Positions 25,288 to 35,011 of a stretch of 64,000 nucleotides of DNA are shown here, one piece after another. The notes beneath the pieces were generated by a model, which ran no database searches, was not told the DNA's origin, and saw nothing but the letters and a program-made list of their open reading frames with translations. Position 1 is the first letter of the stretch. The number at the start of each line of letters is the position of its first letter. The stretch comes from a virus, in IMG/VR virus record IMGVR_UViG_3300025083_000016, positions 1 to 64,000 of that record. One strand, given 5' to 3'. A program made the translations under genes and the position numbers.

Positions 25288-26361
25288 ATGACACTACCTA
25301 GACTCGACAGAAACAGTGTGTTCATAGAAAACAGAGAACATTCTATTGAAAACATTACAAGTGATTTACTAGATGCGACCGAAAAAGAAAAAGTTTTTTA
25401 TTCTTATAATTTTTTTGACAAATCTATAAACACTCTTGAGATATCTTTGTTTGTAGGACTAGATTCAAGTTTTACTCAAAATCAAATATTAAATTCAAAA
25501 TACTATTTAAATGACACAGCAACAAAAAGCCACTTCAATAATCTAATTAAAGACTATCAGCCTTTTAACGAAGAAAAAAGCAACTTGTTTAAAAACACAC
25601 AAATTAACGATGCTTCATCTGACAAGGGTGAGATCGAAGTATTAATGAATCCTGCTATAGTACCAAAGACTTACGGCTTGTTAACAGATGAAGTTGTTGT
25701 TTTAGGTGACTTATTTGAAACTTCTAATGATCCTTTCGAAGAAATGATAAACCTTGAAGATATTAACGAATATTTCATGAGCCCAAGAGATCTAGTGTAT
25801 CCTAGATACTATAATATTCACTCTTTGTCTAGACTTAACTCTAACATAAGTGTTTTTGGTACATTAGAGTCTATAGATGGAAATTTAACGACTGAAGTTC
25901 CTTTGAAAGGTATGAATGTTGAGATTATAAACAATGGTATAGACTCAAGAAATAGAGAAATTTTTATATCAAACAAAATAACAATTCGTGAAATGGAAGG
26001 CAATGCATCACAGGCAAAAATAGAAGGATTTTCTGATCAGATTGTTGAAGATTTAGTAACAAACGACTCTTCTATGATTACAGTAAACTATGATTATGAA
26101 AATATTATTTTTAATGGTCAAAATATTGTGTCTTTCAATACAGGCGAAAATGTTTCTAGTACATCTGCTAGATTAACAAATAATGCATATTATTATAATG
26201 ATGATGAATTAATAATAATACCTTTTGATGATTCTAGAGAAGCAGAAGTTTCTGATGCTGATTTTGATAATGAAGACGTATTTAGCCCGACAGGACAAAC
26301 TACAAATAATATAAATGGTGGATCACCTGATTCTTTAGCATTCTTAGGAGAAAATGATTAA
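25288..26361 (+). CDS. Virion protein, unknown
   Basis: A 357-aa protein with N-terminus LDRNSVFIENREHSIENI. The short pattern R-x-x-VFIE recurs at the beginning of the next, giant protein, so both may use it for docking. The remainder is acidic (for example PFDDSREAEVSDADFDNEDV near the end) and has no recognised domain. It follows the LamG-containing gene after 18 bases, and the next ATG immediately follows its stop, indicating one operon. It is probably part of the baseplate/tail assembly. Confidence 0.6.
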   Translation: MTLPRLDRNSVFIENREHSIENITSDLLDATEKEKVFYSYNFFDKSINTLEISLFVGLDSSFTQNQILNSKYYLNDTATKSHFNNLIKDYQPFNEEKSNLFKNTQINDASSDKGEIEVLMNPAIVPKTYGLLTDEVVVLGDLFETSNDPFEEMINLEDINEYFMSPRDLVYPRYYNIHSLSRLNSNISVFGTLESIDGNLTTEVPLKGMNVEIINNGIDSRNREIFISNKITIREMEGNASQAKIEGFSDQIVEDLVTNDSSMITVNYDYENIIFNGQNIVSFNTGENVSSTSARLTNNAYYYNDDELIIIPFDDSREAEVSDADFDNEDVFSPTGQTTNNINGGSPDSLAFLGEND

Positions 26362-29300
26362 ATGAGTAGAGTCAATAATAGAAAAAATGTTTTTATTGAA
26401 TCTGTAATCACAAATGCTGTGCCTACTAGAGACGTATCAAATAATATTTATAAGTACAGCTTGACTTTTAATGTTATAGCAACTGAAACATGGTATGTAA
26501 TTTACAAGAATAGTGCAAGAATACTAAGTGCATTTAAAGAAAATCAAATTATTTTTTCAAATAGTATTGCTTTTTATGACACTGGAAACTCTAATACCAA
26601 AACATTACAAAGTGCACAGTTGAAAATTACAAGTGCTGACTATTCTAGTTATAATCCAAGCAAAGTAATTACAATAACTGCAGATGTTATTGTTTCACCT
26701 GCGTTTATACCTGTTGACGGTTCAAACAATATTACTTTTGTTTTTGGTGATCCTCCGATAGGTACAAATAGTAATACTATAATTTTTCCAAAAATCGGGG
26801 CAAACTCTTTAAAAAGTAATAATAATTCCGGAAGTTTAACAAAGTCTTTAAAAAAGACAGTAAGAGATGATAATTCTCTTATGGGGACTTTACCTTCTAC
26901 AAAAATAACAACAGGTAAAATTCTACAAGATTTAAATGATCCTTTTGACGAAACTAATATCATAGAATTTTCAAGTAGAGATAATGTTTATGCTTCAATT
27001 GGGTTACCTTTAAAACAAACTAATATTGATAATAAATTCTATATTAGCTCTGTTTTGACAGATGATGTCCCACCTAATTTAGTAACAGATCAAGCTACAA
27101 TAAGTGTTTCTAATAAATCTTTCAGGAGTGCGTTTGATTTAGATAATTCAAAAGTTTTTTCTCAACCCAATAAAATAGATAACTTAATCAAATACACAAG
27201 AAAAATAGATCCTGACAATTTGCCTCACATCGTTAAACAAGAATATTTCCAAGAAGAATATACACCTTTTAAAGAAGAAAGCTTTCATTTTGAATCAGAC
27301 TTGACAACTGATTTCTATACTGATAGTGTTGACTCAGAAAATGGTTATACATTAAGCGATCAAAAACAAATTAAAATTACTCTTGACTTTACAGATTCAT
27401 TTGATTTACACTTAATGAACACACAACTTTCTTTTGTTTTGCCTAATGCATCAAATAATAAAAATAGCTTTCTAGATGATGCAAATAATCTAAATAAGAT
27501 AATTGATTTAAAATATTTTAATTTTCTTGATGTCAATCATGAAGATTCAAATTCTGATAATCATTATAGTACTGCATATAGCTGTCATAGCATGCCAACT
27601 GCATATTGGAATAATAGTAATAATAGATGGAGTTATTTAGACGCTGCAGACGAAAATTACTTAGGTTCAAAAATACCTGACACAATGACGTCAGTTCTTC
27701 CAAACAATTTTATTTTTGAAAGTGTTAATAATGAGCTAAAGTTAAAAACTTCTGACGTTAATCTAAAAAATTATAGAGAATTTAAAAACTATTTTTATAA
27801 TCGACCTATCCTTACAACACCTTCTTACAGAAGAGAAGGTCTATTTAAAGAAAAATTTTATAAGTCTGATTATTCTTTTTTTAATAGCGAAGATATTCTG
27901 GAAGAAAGAGCATGGAAAGATATTGAAAGTGTTAACAAATCTGCTATTTCACAAATATCAGACACTTATGGTTTTCCATATCAAGCAAAGTGGCAGCCAA
28001 ATGACAGTCATTTAATTGATATGTCAAAGTATATATCAAAAGACTTTTTGCTTGAAAAAGTTGTTTTTAAAGGTAAGTTTACACATAAAGGAGAATTTCC
28101 GACGCGAGAAAGACAAGTCCATAGTGGCTTTAATTCTTATAATGCATTATCATTTCCGCAAGGAAGTGTCTTGGACTACAAAATTTCTTTCAATGGAACA
28201 AGATATACAGGCCCTTGGGATGAAGACGGTACTAATATTGTTAATATTCCACCTTTAAATTACTATGATCCACATGCATATGATAATCCTAGTATAAACT
28301 ATAAAGAAGATGGGGAAAACTATGCATCGAACTCAATAACTTTTTTCATATTAAACGAGAAGAAAGAAAAAAGTTATTTAAAAAGCAAGTCTGAAACTGA
28401 AGAGATGCAACATTTTTCTTTTATCTTTACTGATGATTTGAATGTAGGTATAGAAAACATTTCTTATTTAGTAAAAAGTAGACATGATTTAGACAGGCTT
28501 TCAGGAGATTATCACGAGTATATCGATTTCCCGAGTTATTCTTTTAAACAAAGTTTTATTTTAAATATTGACAACAGTGACGATAAGATTAGAGTTAAAA
28601 ATTATTCTTTTGAAAACAACAGACTTAATTCACTTGATAGTTTTAATGAAATAAATAAAAATGTTTTAGCAGCAGGATTGGCTAGTTTTAATAAAAGCAG
28701 ATTTCACTTTATAGATCAACATGATAGTGCTGATGGTGTGAACTTTATTGACAATCTATATTACAAAAAACTAGAAAGAGAACCAGTCTACGTCAATGGA
28801 AATATCGCATATTATAGAATCAATTATACAGACATTAATGTACCTGAAAATATTTTTGGAAAAATAAAATCTGAATCTGTGAATGAATTTGATGAAAACA
28901 GATCTAGAGAATTAGTTTCTTTTTCAAATCTTTTAATCACAAGAACGAAAAACAGAAATTATCTTGTTTATGACAACAAAACCAACTCAAATTACCAGAG
29001 TGATAATTCTGGAATTATGTTTGATCAAAACGTTCTAAAGACTATTGACGAGCATAAAATATTACCACTTTTGAGCAATAATGCTGATGTCAATTTAAAT
29101 GTAGAAACACCTCAAGAATTTGTTTTAAAAAGCTTGTGTAAAAATGTTGACAATTCAAATATTGCTTATCTTGATGAGTCAGAATATTCTCTATCATCTA
29201 ATTTTTTTAACACAGGTGTTGAAAGTATTTTAGACACTGACTATAATGCTAAAGTAAAAGACACAATAGTTAGTATACAATACTCAATTATACCTGATGG

Positions 29301-32300
29301 ACTTGTTGATGCAACTTATAGTGTAAGCAACGCTAATAACAAGCTTTTAACATTTACAAGCGTGAATCATGGCTTTAACACAGGTGATTATGTATATTTC
29401 ACAAATGATCAAATAGGTTATTACGGGGAAAGGATCGGGATTCATGAAAAAGCATATCAAATTACAAGAATTTCTTCAAGTGCATTTACAGTAGACTTGG
29501 CAAATGATCCTGATTATAATGCAGGTATAGATTCTGGAATCAATAGAAGTATTAAACATTCTATTAGTGCTATAGATACAAGTTCAGCTAGTTCTGAACT
29601 TGACAATATATTTGCAATAGATCAGGGGACTAACAATGTAGCTTCGATACTTGGATATACACTTCCAGGAGGACCACTAGTATCACCTCAAAGTATTACT
29701 AAGATTTATATAAATTCAAAAGAAAACAAAGAAGACGTAAAAAGAATCATACCTTTTATACAAATAAGTTTTTCTTATAAAAACAATACATCGTTATATG
29801 AAGATGATTATTACACAAATACTGTACCAACTAACAACTTAAATATTTCAGACTTTATAACGTATACAGATACCACTTCTGATTACAATTCAAACTATAA
29901 TATTACTAACATAGATATTAATCTAAGATTTTTAAATACACACAAAGACTTTTCTATTATTCAAAGCTTTCTAGCATTTGGAAAACAAACAGAGTCTGAT
30001 ACATCAGTTGTTTATCGTGCACCTAATGCGTTAAATGAGCTTCCTAATTCTTTGACATGGTCACAAAACGCAGATTCTTGGGAAAATCTTACTTTAGAAC
30101 AAAAAAGTTCAGCATTTTCTTTGCTTCTGTACTATGCTTTAACTTCTTGTAATTTAATAAGCAACGGTTATAAAAATCCATATTACGCAAATCTAGCAGA
30201 TCATCCTTTATATGGATTTTTACCAGATTTTATGCTCCAAGAGAGACTCGATACAGAAAAGTTTTTTCAGCCTAACATTGTAATATCAGAAAACAATAAA
30301 ACTTTTAACCTCGTAAAAACAAATCACTGGTTTGATAATACAGAAAAAGTAGTTCAAATGCAGCTCAAAGTAATATCATATAAGCATTACTTTGAGCTTT
30401 TTAATCTAGGTGGGAGTAATGAAACAGGATCAGGATTTGAACATATTAGTAATACAAATCATGATTTGAGTGGAGTAGGCTTCTTATTTGGCGAGTTGAA
30501 TAGTAGTATAACATCTAGTTCTTTTATATCTTTTAGAAATTTTACTCCTATAGAAGACTATGGAAGTTTTTACAAAAAGTCTTTATTAAAATATGAAAAC
30601 AAATTTGTAATCCCTGAAGGTAAAACAAATGGTGAGAATAGTTTGAATTTAGATTCTAATAGAGTGATAAACAAAAGAAGAATATTAGATAAACCGATTA
30701 ATAAGTTTAAATCTCAGAGTGGAAAATATTTTCATAAAGGAAATGTATATAACTCTACTGTATATTCAAATTATCTCTTGAAACCTGAAGATAATTTGGT
30801 TTTTGGAGTTACATCAAATTGCAACGGGCAAACAATGCCTACTGTCTTTTCACTTCATGATAAACTAGAAATAACTTTAATAGGTAGAGATTATGTTGAC
30901 AATAACAACGAGTATAAAAATAATGAGTCTAAATCTATAAGGAAAGTTATTTTAGGCGACAATTATTCTGAAAAGCATAGAGCTATTTTAAATGAAACAA
31001 ACAACTCTTATTTTGATAACATATGGAACAAAAAAAGTGTTGTTAATTCCTTGAAAGAATTCAAAGAAGGAAAATTTGTAATTGACAAAAAATCTTCTAG
31101 GAAATACGGTTCATATACAGGGACAATCTCTCTTTTTGACGAAAAAATCATTAAAAACAATAAAGCTTTATCTGTGTATAGAAAAGATACAGTGCACCCA
31201 AGTTTAGGCAAAGTTTATCAAAGCTGTTTAAATCTAAAAGCAGTTAAGAGCAGAGATATTAATTTTAATAAATCGTTAAAAGTGATAATTAGTGAAAACT
31301 TCAGTGATATACAAGGTTCTGTTAACGTAATTAACAAATGGCATAAAACATTTCATTTGAATCAGTTTAGTACTTTCTTCAATCAAACTGAAAATATTTC
31401 TTTTGATGATACAACTTTTTCTAACATAGAGAATGATGATAATTTAAAAATAGAAATATGTTATGATACTAATTCATATATTGTTGCGCCTAAAGAAGAT
31501 GCAATCAAAAATATAATTAAAAACAATGAAGGAAAAAGTTATGTTTCAAGTATTACAAATGCTGTTGACTCTTTCGATAGATTTACTAAGTCTTTTAAGA
31601 CTTTCTGTTTGCCTTCTTCGAGCTTGAACAACTATCAAAATGGTATTCAAATACAAAACGAAGAGAATATTTTTGTATTTAGAGACAATACCAAATCATT
31701 CATTAAACATGTTTTAAGTAATAAAAATATTGTACAAAAAATTGACAAAAATGAAAAAGTCAAAATAGACAATCTTACAAGCTCTTTGCAGTATTTTGAT
31801 TTAAACAACGTAAATAACGAGTCGCCTAGAAACTATGCAACACCAGGTGAAACGCAAGCTGTGATTGATGAATACTACAGACTTATTGTGTCTAATAATA
31901 AAAATTCAGATAGTATAATAGAATATACAAACAATATAAAACAAGAAATATTAAGTAATGCATCAAGTGAGTATTCTTTTTCTCCTCAATGGCATCTAGT
32001 TTTAGAAATAAATACAACATCTTTTAAAAGCTTATTAAACGTATCAACTCTTAATGATGATATAAGCACATATATTGGTAATACATACCATATATTTATG
32101 TTTGAAAACTTAAATGATGCAAATCCAGTAGAAAAATATACAAAAGTAATAAAAGCAAGTTCAGGTAAAATTACACTTGCAATTCCACTTTACTTCTGGG
32201 AGACAGGAGAAATAGATTTAGACTACTTAAATGTGCAAAATAATACAAAATTTGCCAGACAAGTACAAAAAAACCACTTGTTTGATTCATCCGGGAACGG

Positions 32301-33846
32301 ATATGAAAATCACTGGTATGCAAAACTTTCTGATGGTACTGCCATAATAGATACAAAACATGTATATCATCCTTTTGTAAACCCAGCAGAAAGATCAAAT
32401 CTAGATTCAGATTATGCAAGCAATAGTAATAAAGCATATCCTGTAACTGCTTCTTTAGTTAGTTCTAGTGGGCCAGGGACAGAAAATTTACATGATTATA
32501 ATTTCGGATATTTACCTTATTCAGTAAGCTTTTTAAGGAATATGGACAGCAATTCAAATACATTACCTACCTATCTAGATGTTGTTAATAATGCAAATAC
32601 ATTGTTAACAGATTCTGCTGATGAGCTTACAAATAAATTAGTTTTAGATCGAAGTTATTACATTTCTCTATCCTCTTTTAAAACATCTAGCGAAAGCAAA
32701 ACACCTGTTTATTTAAATAAAGATAGCAGTCTTTCTAATTTAAATAATTCTTACAAACTTTTAAATCATAATAGATTTTTAACTCATGAAAAATATTTTG
32801 AAAATAATATCGATGAAGTTTTACTTAGACGACAAAATGGTTTAGAAGTATTAGATAATAATGAAAATTTATGCTTGAATGAAAAAATTTATAGATCTAA
32901 AATTTATAAAAAGTCTGGAAATAGTTTTAAAGAAACATCTTACTACTTGATTTATAAAATTCACCAAATGAACATTAATAGTAATGAATCTGTGGGTACT
33001 GTAGACAATCCTATTAACAGGTATAATATTGTAGAGATACTTTCAACAGACTCTAATTATTCTTTGTTTGAATTAGATAGACTTTCAAGTAATCAAACAA
33101 TGTTAGGTTTTAAAAATACTGATATAATAAGAATATATGAAGATAGCTTACTTGAAAACAAAAGATATCTAGGCGAAAAAGATGATATACCTTACTTTGA
33201 AATAGATCTTTCATCGAAAACTGCTTCTTTTACTAATGCACCAAATGGTATTGTACAAATATTATATTCACATACATCAATAGATAGTAATACTATTGAT
33301 ATCACTAATGATATTAACAGTCTAAGCAACGTTTTTAACATTGAAAACAAGCATGATGCTTATTTGGATAATACAAAAATTGTTAAAACAGGAAACTTAG
33401 GGGCAGCTATTTTTAATATAGATAGTGGCACAGAAGATACACTTTACAGAAAATATGAAAGACAAGAAGATGCAGTTCTTAATTTCTTTTATGGCTTTAG
33501 TAGATCAAAAGACAATAGATATCCAATAGACAAACTTGACGGGTTTAAATACGGTGTTGAAAATGGAAACAAGCAAGCATTACAGTATCATTACAGTAAT
33601 AAAAGCTATGGCCAATTTTCTGATAAGATTTTAGGTTCTACTAATTGTGCCCTAATAACACAAGAGACTTCTGGCGCACTTAGTACAACATATACAATTA
33701 ATAAAACTTTTGTTGATGAAAACTTTATAAAAATTGAGTCAAGTGAGACACAACATACTTATAATACAGATACACATGAAAGGAGCACGTATCCTTTTAT
33801 TGAAAACAGTAGTGATGCTTTATCACAATTTTACGTGCAATCTTAA
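26362..33846 (+). CDS. Giant 2494-aa tail/fibre protein
   Basis: The largest gene of the window. The N-terminus NRKNVFIESVITNAVPTRDV shares the VFIE pattern with the preceding protein. Residues about 1000-1055 contain FTSVNHGFNTGDYVYF followed by YQITRISSSAFTVDL, a small beta module frequent in marine phage virion proteins. Most of the rest is Asn/Ser/Asp/Tyr/Lys-rich, with many short aromatic strands and no recognised enzymatic motif. No signal peptide or membrane helix is evident. The size suggests a long extended fibre, tail whisker or a scaffold of the baseplate. It could be compared with very long tail genes of jumbo phages. The frame is uninterrupted across 7.5 kb, so it is under selection. 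Confidence 0.65.
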   Translation: MSRVNNRKNVFIESVITNAVPTRDVSNNIYKYSLTFNVIATETWYVIYKNSARILSAFKENQIIFSNSIAFYDTGNSNTKTLQSAQLKITSADYSSYNPSKVITITADVIVSPAFIPVDGSNNITFVFGDPPIGTNSNTIIFPKIGANSLKSNNNSGSLTKSLKKTVRDDNSLMGTLPSTKITTGKILQDLNDPFDETNIIEFSSRDNVYASIGLPLKQTNIDNKFYISSVLTDDVPPNLVTDQATISVSNKSFRSAFDLDNSKVFSQPNKIDNLIKYTRKIDPDNLPHIVKQEYFQEEYTPFKEESFHFESDLTTDFYTDSVDSENGYTLSDQKQIKITLDFTDSFDLHLMNTQLSFVLPNASNNKNSFLDDANNLNKIIDLKYFNFLDVNHEDSNSDNHYSTAYSCHSMPTAYWNNSNNRWSYLDAADENYLGSKIPDTMTSVLPNNFIFESVNNELKLKTSDVNLKNYREFKNYFYNRPILTTPSYRREGLFKEKFYKSDYSFFNSEDILEERAWKDIESVNKSAISQISDTYGFPYQAKWQPNDSHLIDMSKYISKDFLLEKVVFKGKFTHKGEFPTRERQVHSGFNSYNALSFPQGSVLDYKISFNGTRYTGPWDEDGTNIVNIPPLNYYDPHAYDNPSINYKEDGENYASNSITFFILNEKKEKSYLKSKSETEEMQHFSFIFTDDLNVGIENISYLVKSRHDLDRLSGDYHEYIDFPSYSFKQSFILNIDNSDDKIRVKNYSFENNRLNSLDSFNEINKNVLAAGLASFNKSRFHFIDQHDSADGVNFIDNLYYKKLEREPVYVNGNIAYYRINYTDINVPENIFGKIKSESVNEFDENRSRELVSFSNLLITRTKNRNYLVYDNKTNSNYQSDNSGIMFDQNVLKTIDEHKILPLLSNNADVNLNVETPQEFVLKSLCKNVDNSNIAYLDESEYSLSSNFFNTGVESILDTDYNAKVKDTIVSIQYSIIPDGLVDATYSVSNANNKLLTFTSVNHGFNTGDYVYFTNDQIGYYGERIGIHEKAYQITRISSSAFTVDLANDPDYNAGIDSGINRSIKHSISAIDTSSASSELDNIFAIDQGTNNVASILGYTLPGGPLVSPQSITKIYINSKENKEDVKRIIPFIQISFSYKNNTSLYEDDYYTNTVPTNNLNISDFITYTDTTSDYNSNYNITNIDINLRFLNTHKDFSIIQSFLAFGKQTESDTSVVYRAPNALNELPNSLTWSQNADSWENLTLEQKSSAFSLLLYYALTSCNLISNGYKNPYYANLADHPLYGFLPDFMLQERLDTEKFFQPNIVISENNKTFNLVKTNHWFDNTEKVVQMQLKVISYKHYFELFNLGGSNETGSGFEHISNTNHDLSGVGFLFGELNSSITSSSFISFRNFTPIEDYGSFYKKSLLKYENKFVIPEGKTNGENSLNLDSNRVINKRRILDKPINKFKSQSGKYFHKGNVYNSTVYSNYLLKPEDNLVFGVTSNCNGQTMPTVFSLHDKLEITLIGRDYVDNNNEYKNNESKSIRKVILGDNYSEKHRAILNETNNSYFDNIWNKKSVVNSLKEFKEGKFVIDKKSSRKYGSYTGTISLFDEKIIKNNKALSVYRKDTVHPSLGKVYQSCLNLKAVKSRDINFNKSLKVIISENFSDIQGSVNVINKWHKTFHLNQFSTFFNQTENISFDDTTFSNIENDDNLKIEICYDTNSYIVAPKEDAIKNIIKNNEGKSYVSSITNAVDSFDRFTKSFKTFCLPSSSLNNYQNGIQIQNEENIFVFRDNTKSFIKHVLSNKNIVQKIDKNEKVKIDNLTSSLQYFDLNNVNNESPRNYATPGETQAVIDEYYRLIVSNNKNSDSIIEYTNNIKQEILSNASSEYSFSPQWHLVLEINTTSFKSLLNVSTLNDDISTYIGNTYHIFMFENLNDANPVEKYTKVIKASSGKITLAIPLYFWETGEIDLDYLNVQNNTKFARQVQKNHLFDSSGNGYENHWYAKLSDGTAIIDTKHVYHPFVNPAERSNLDSDYASNSNKAYPVTASLVSSSGPGTENLHDYNFGYLPYSVSFLRNMDSNSNTLPTYLDVVNNANTLLTDSADELTNKLVLDRSYYISLSSFKTSSESKTPVYLNKDSSLSNLNNSYKLLNHNRFLTHEKYFENNIDEVLLRRQNGLEVLDNNENLCLNEKIYRSKIYKKSGNSFKETSYYLIYKIHQMNINSNESVGTVDNPINRYNIVEILSTDSNYSLFELDRLSSNQTMLGFKNTDIIRIYEDSLLENKRYLGEKDDIPYFEIDLSSKTASFTNAPNGIVQILYSHTSIDSNTIDITNDINSLSNVFNIENKHDAYLDNTKIVKTGNLGAAIFNIDSGTEDTLYRKYERQEDAVLNFFYGFSRSKDNRYPIDKLDGFKYGVENGNKQALQYHYSNKSYGQFSDKILGSTNCALITQETSGALSTTYTINKTFVDENFIKIESSETQHTYNTDTHERSTYPFIENSSDALSQFYVQS

Positions 33847-33866
33847 ACATAATTCGAGAGTTATAA

Positions 33867-34991
33867 ATGTCAGGAATATTAGATAAAAAAAGTAGAATTT
33901 TTGATTTTGTCATTACTAAGAACGGAAGAGCGCAGCTTGAAGATAATGACATTAGATATAAATACGCGACTTTTAGTGATCGTTCAATAGTATATGCTAA
34001 AGACTTTGAAGCTTCAAGTATAAAAAAAGCTGATGTAACAAATTCTGAAATTCATTATGTTCCTTTAGAAGCTACATCAAGTGGTAATGATGAAATAAAT
34101 CCTGAATTTGATTTAAGGAAATACTTTTTTGGATCAAAGTTAAATCCCAGAGAAGGAGAAGGAGTCGCACCTTCAGGATTTAACTTTGATGACTCAGTCA
34201 ATTCTTACATACAACAAAATTCTTTAGGTAGCTATTTACAAAGTTTAGGTTATTTAAGAACAAAAAGAGACCTAAATAGTGATAAAACTTTAACGTTTTT
34301 TAATAACAATACTATAAATAAAGATATTGACTTGTTTAGTAGCACAAAAAATTACAATACAGTCAAGTTTGTAGAAACAAGAAAAGAAAGACTTCCTGTT
34401 GTTGCTTTAGATAGAAGATTTTCTCACAAAAGAAATTTTAGTTATTTACCTCCTAAAGATATATCAGGAAACGAGCTTTATCAAAAAGAAGATTTTAATC
34501 ATGTTGATCATTTATCTAGTGAAAATATTCTAGGATATGTTTTTCCTAAGTATAGATCTCAGTCTTTAAATAAGTTAGATATTGAAAGCTCAAGAGAAAA
34601 AAACATTCTAAAAATCATTAAGGATCTAGAAAGAAATAAGTCAATTCATAAAAAAGAGTTTGAGCTAGAAAATCCTACTGAAAATAGTGATTTTATATTT
34701 GAATTATATGAGGTTATTAATTCTTATGATAGTTTAACACCGAGAAATATAATAAAGTCAGAACTTGAAAAACTACATTTTGTCAATATAGGGGAATTCT
34801 ATGATAAAGAAAACTTTAAAACAAAAAAATTATATTTAATAGGTAAATTTTACAATACTAGAGAAGACACAAAAGAACTAGATGTTTTGTTTAGTATGAA
34901 TAACGGACAAATAAACTTAAAAAGCAAAGATGCGTTTGCTTTGTGTGCTTTCTTTTCTTTTGTTTGCCTATTTACTTTAGTTGTAGAATAA
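33867..34991 (+). CDS. Virion protein with phage 'GR' N-terminal motif
   Basis: A 374-aa protein. The N-terminus SGILDKKSRIFDFVITKNGR followed by AQLEDNDIRYKYATFSD has the same pattern as the start of the protein encoded at 44637 (DAVLTERGRELLARNDG, then TTFAFGDDE). The shared core is D-x-V-(I/L)-T-x-x-G-R-x-x-L with a later T-F. This is a conserved N-terminal domain in phage structural proteins of unknown exact role. The rest is charged. The last 20 residues (DAFALCAFFSFVCLFTLVVE) are strikingly hydrophobic, which is unusual for a virion protein. A ribosome-like GAGAG precedes the ATG. Confidence 0.65.
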   Translation: MSGILDKKSRIFDFVITKNGRAQLEDNDIRYKYATFSDRSIVYAKDFEASSIKKADVTNSEIHYVPLEATSSGNDEINPEFDLRKYFFGSKLNPREGEGVAPSGFNFDDSVNSYIQQNSLGSYLQSLGYLRTKRDLNSDKTLTFFNNNTINKDIDLFSSTKNYNTVKFVETRKERLPVVALDRRFSHKRNFSYLPPKDISGNELYQKEDFNHVDHLSSENILGYVFPKYRSQSLNKLDIESSREKNILKIIKDLERNKSIHKKEFELENPTENSDFIFELYEVINSYDSLTPRNIIKSELEKLHFVNIGEFYDKENFKTKKLYLIGKFYNTREDTKELDVLFSMNNGQINLKSKDAFALCAFFSFVCLFTLVVE

Positions 34992-35011
34992 AAAAATATC
35001 AGGGTTAAATT

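Noticed and set aside
26649-26963. Minus-strand 104-aa open frame inside the giant gene
   Set aside because: It lies wholly inside a long continuous plus-strand gene and has no start signal; similar antisense frames occur throughout this AT-rich block.
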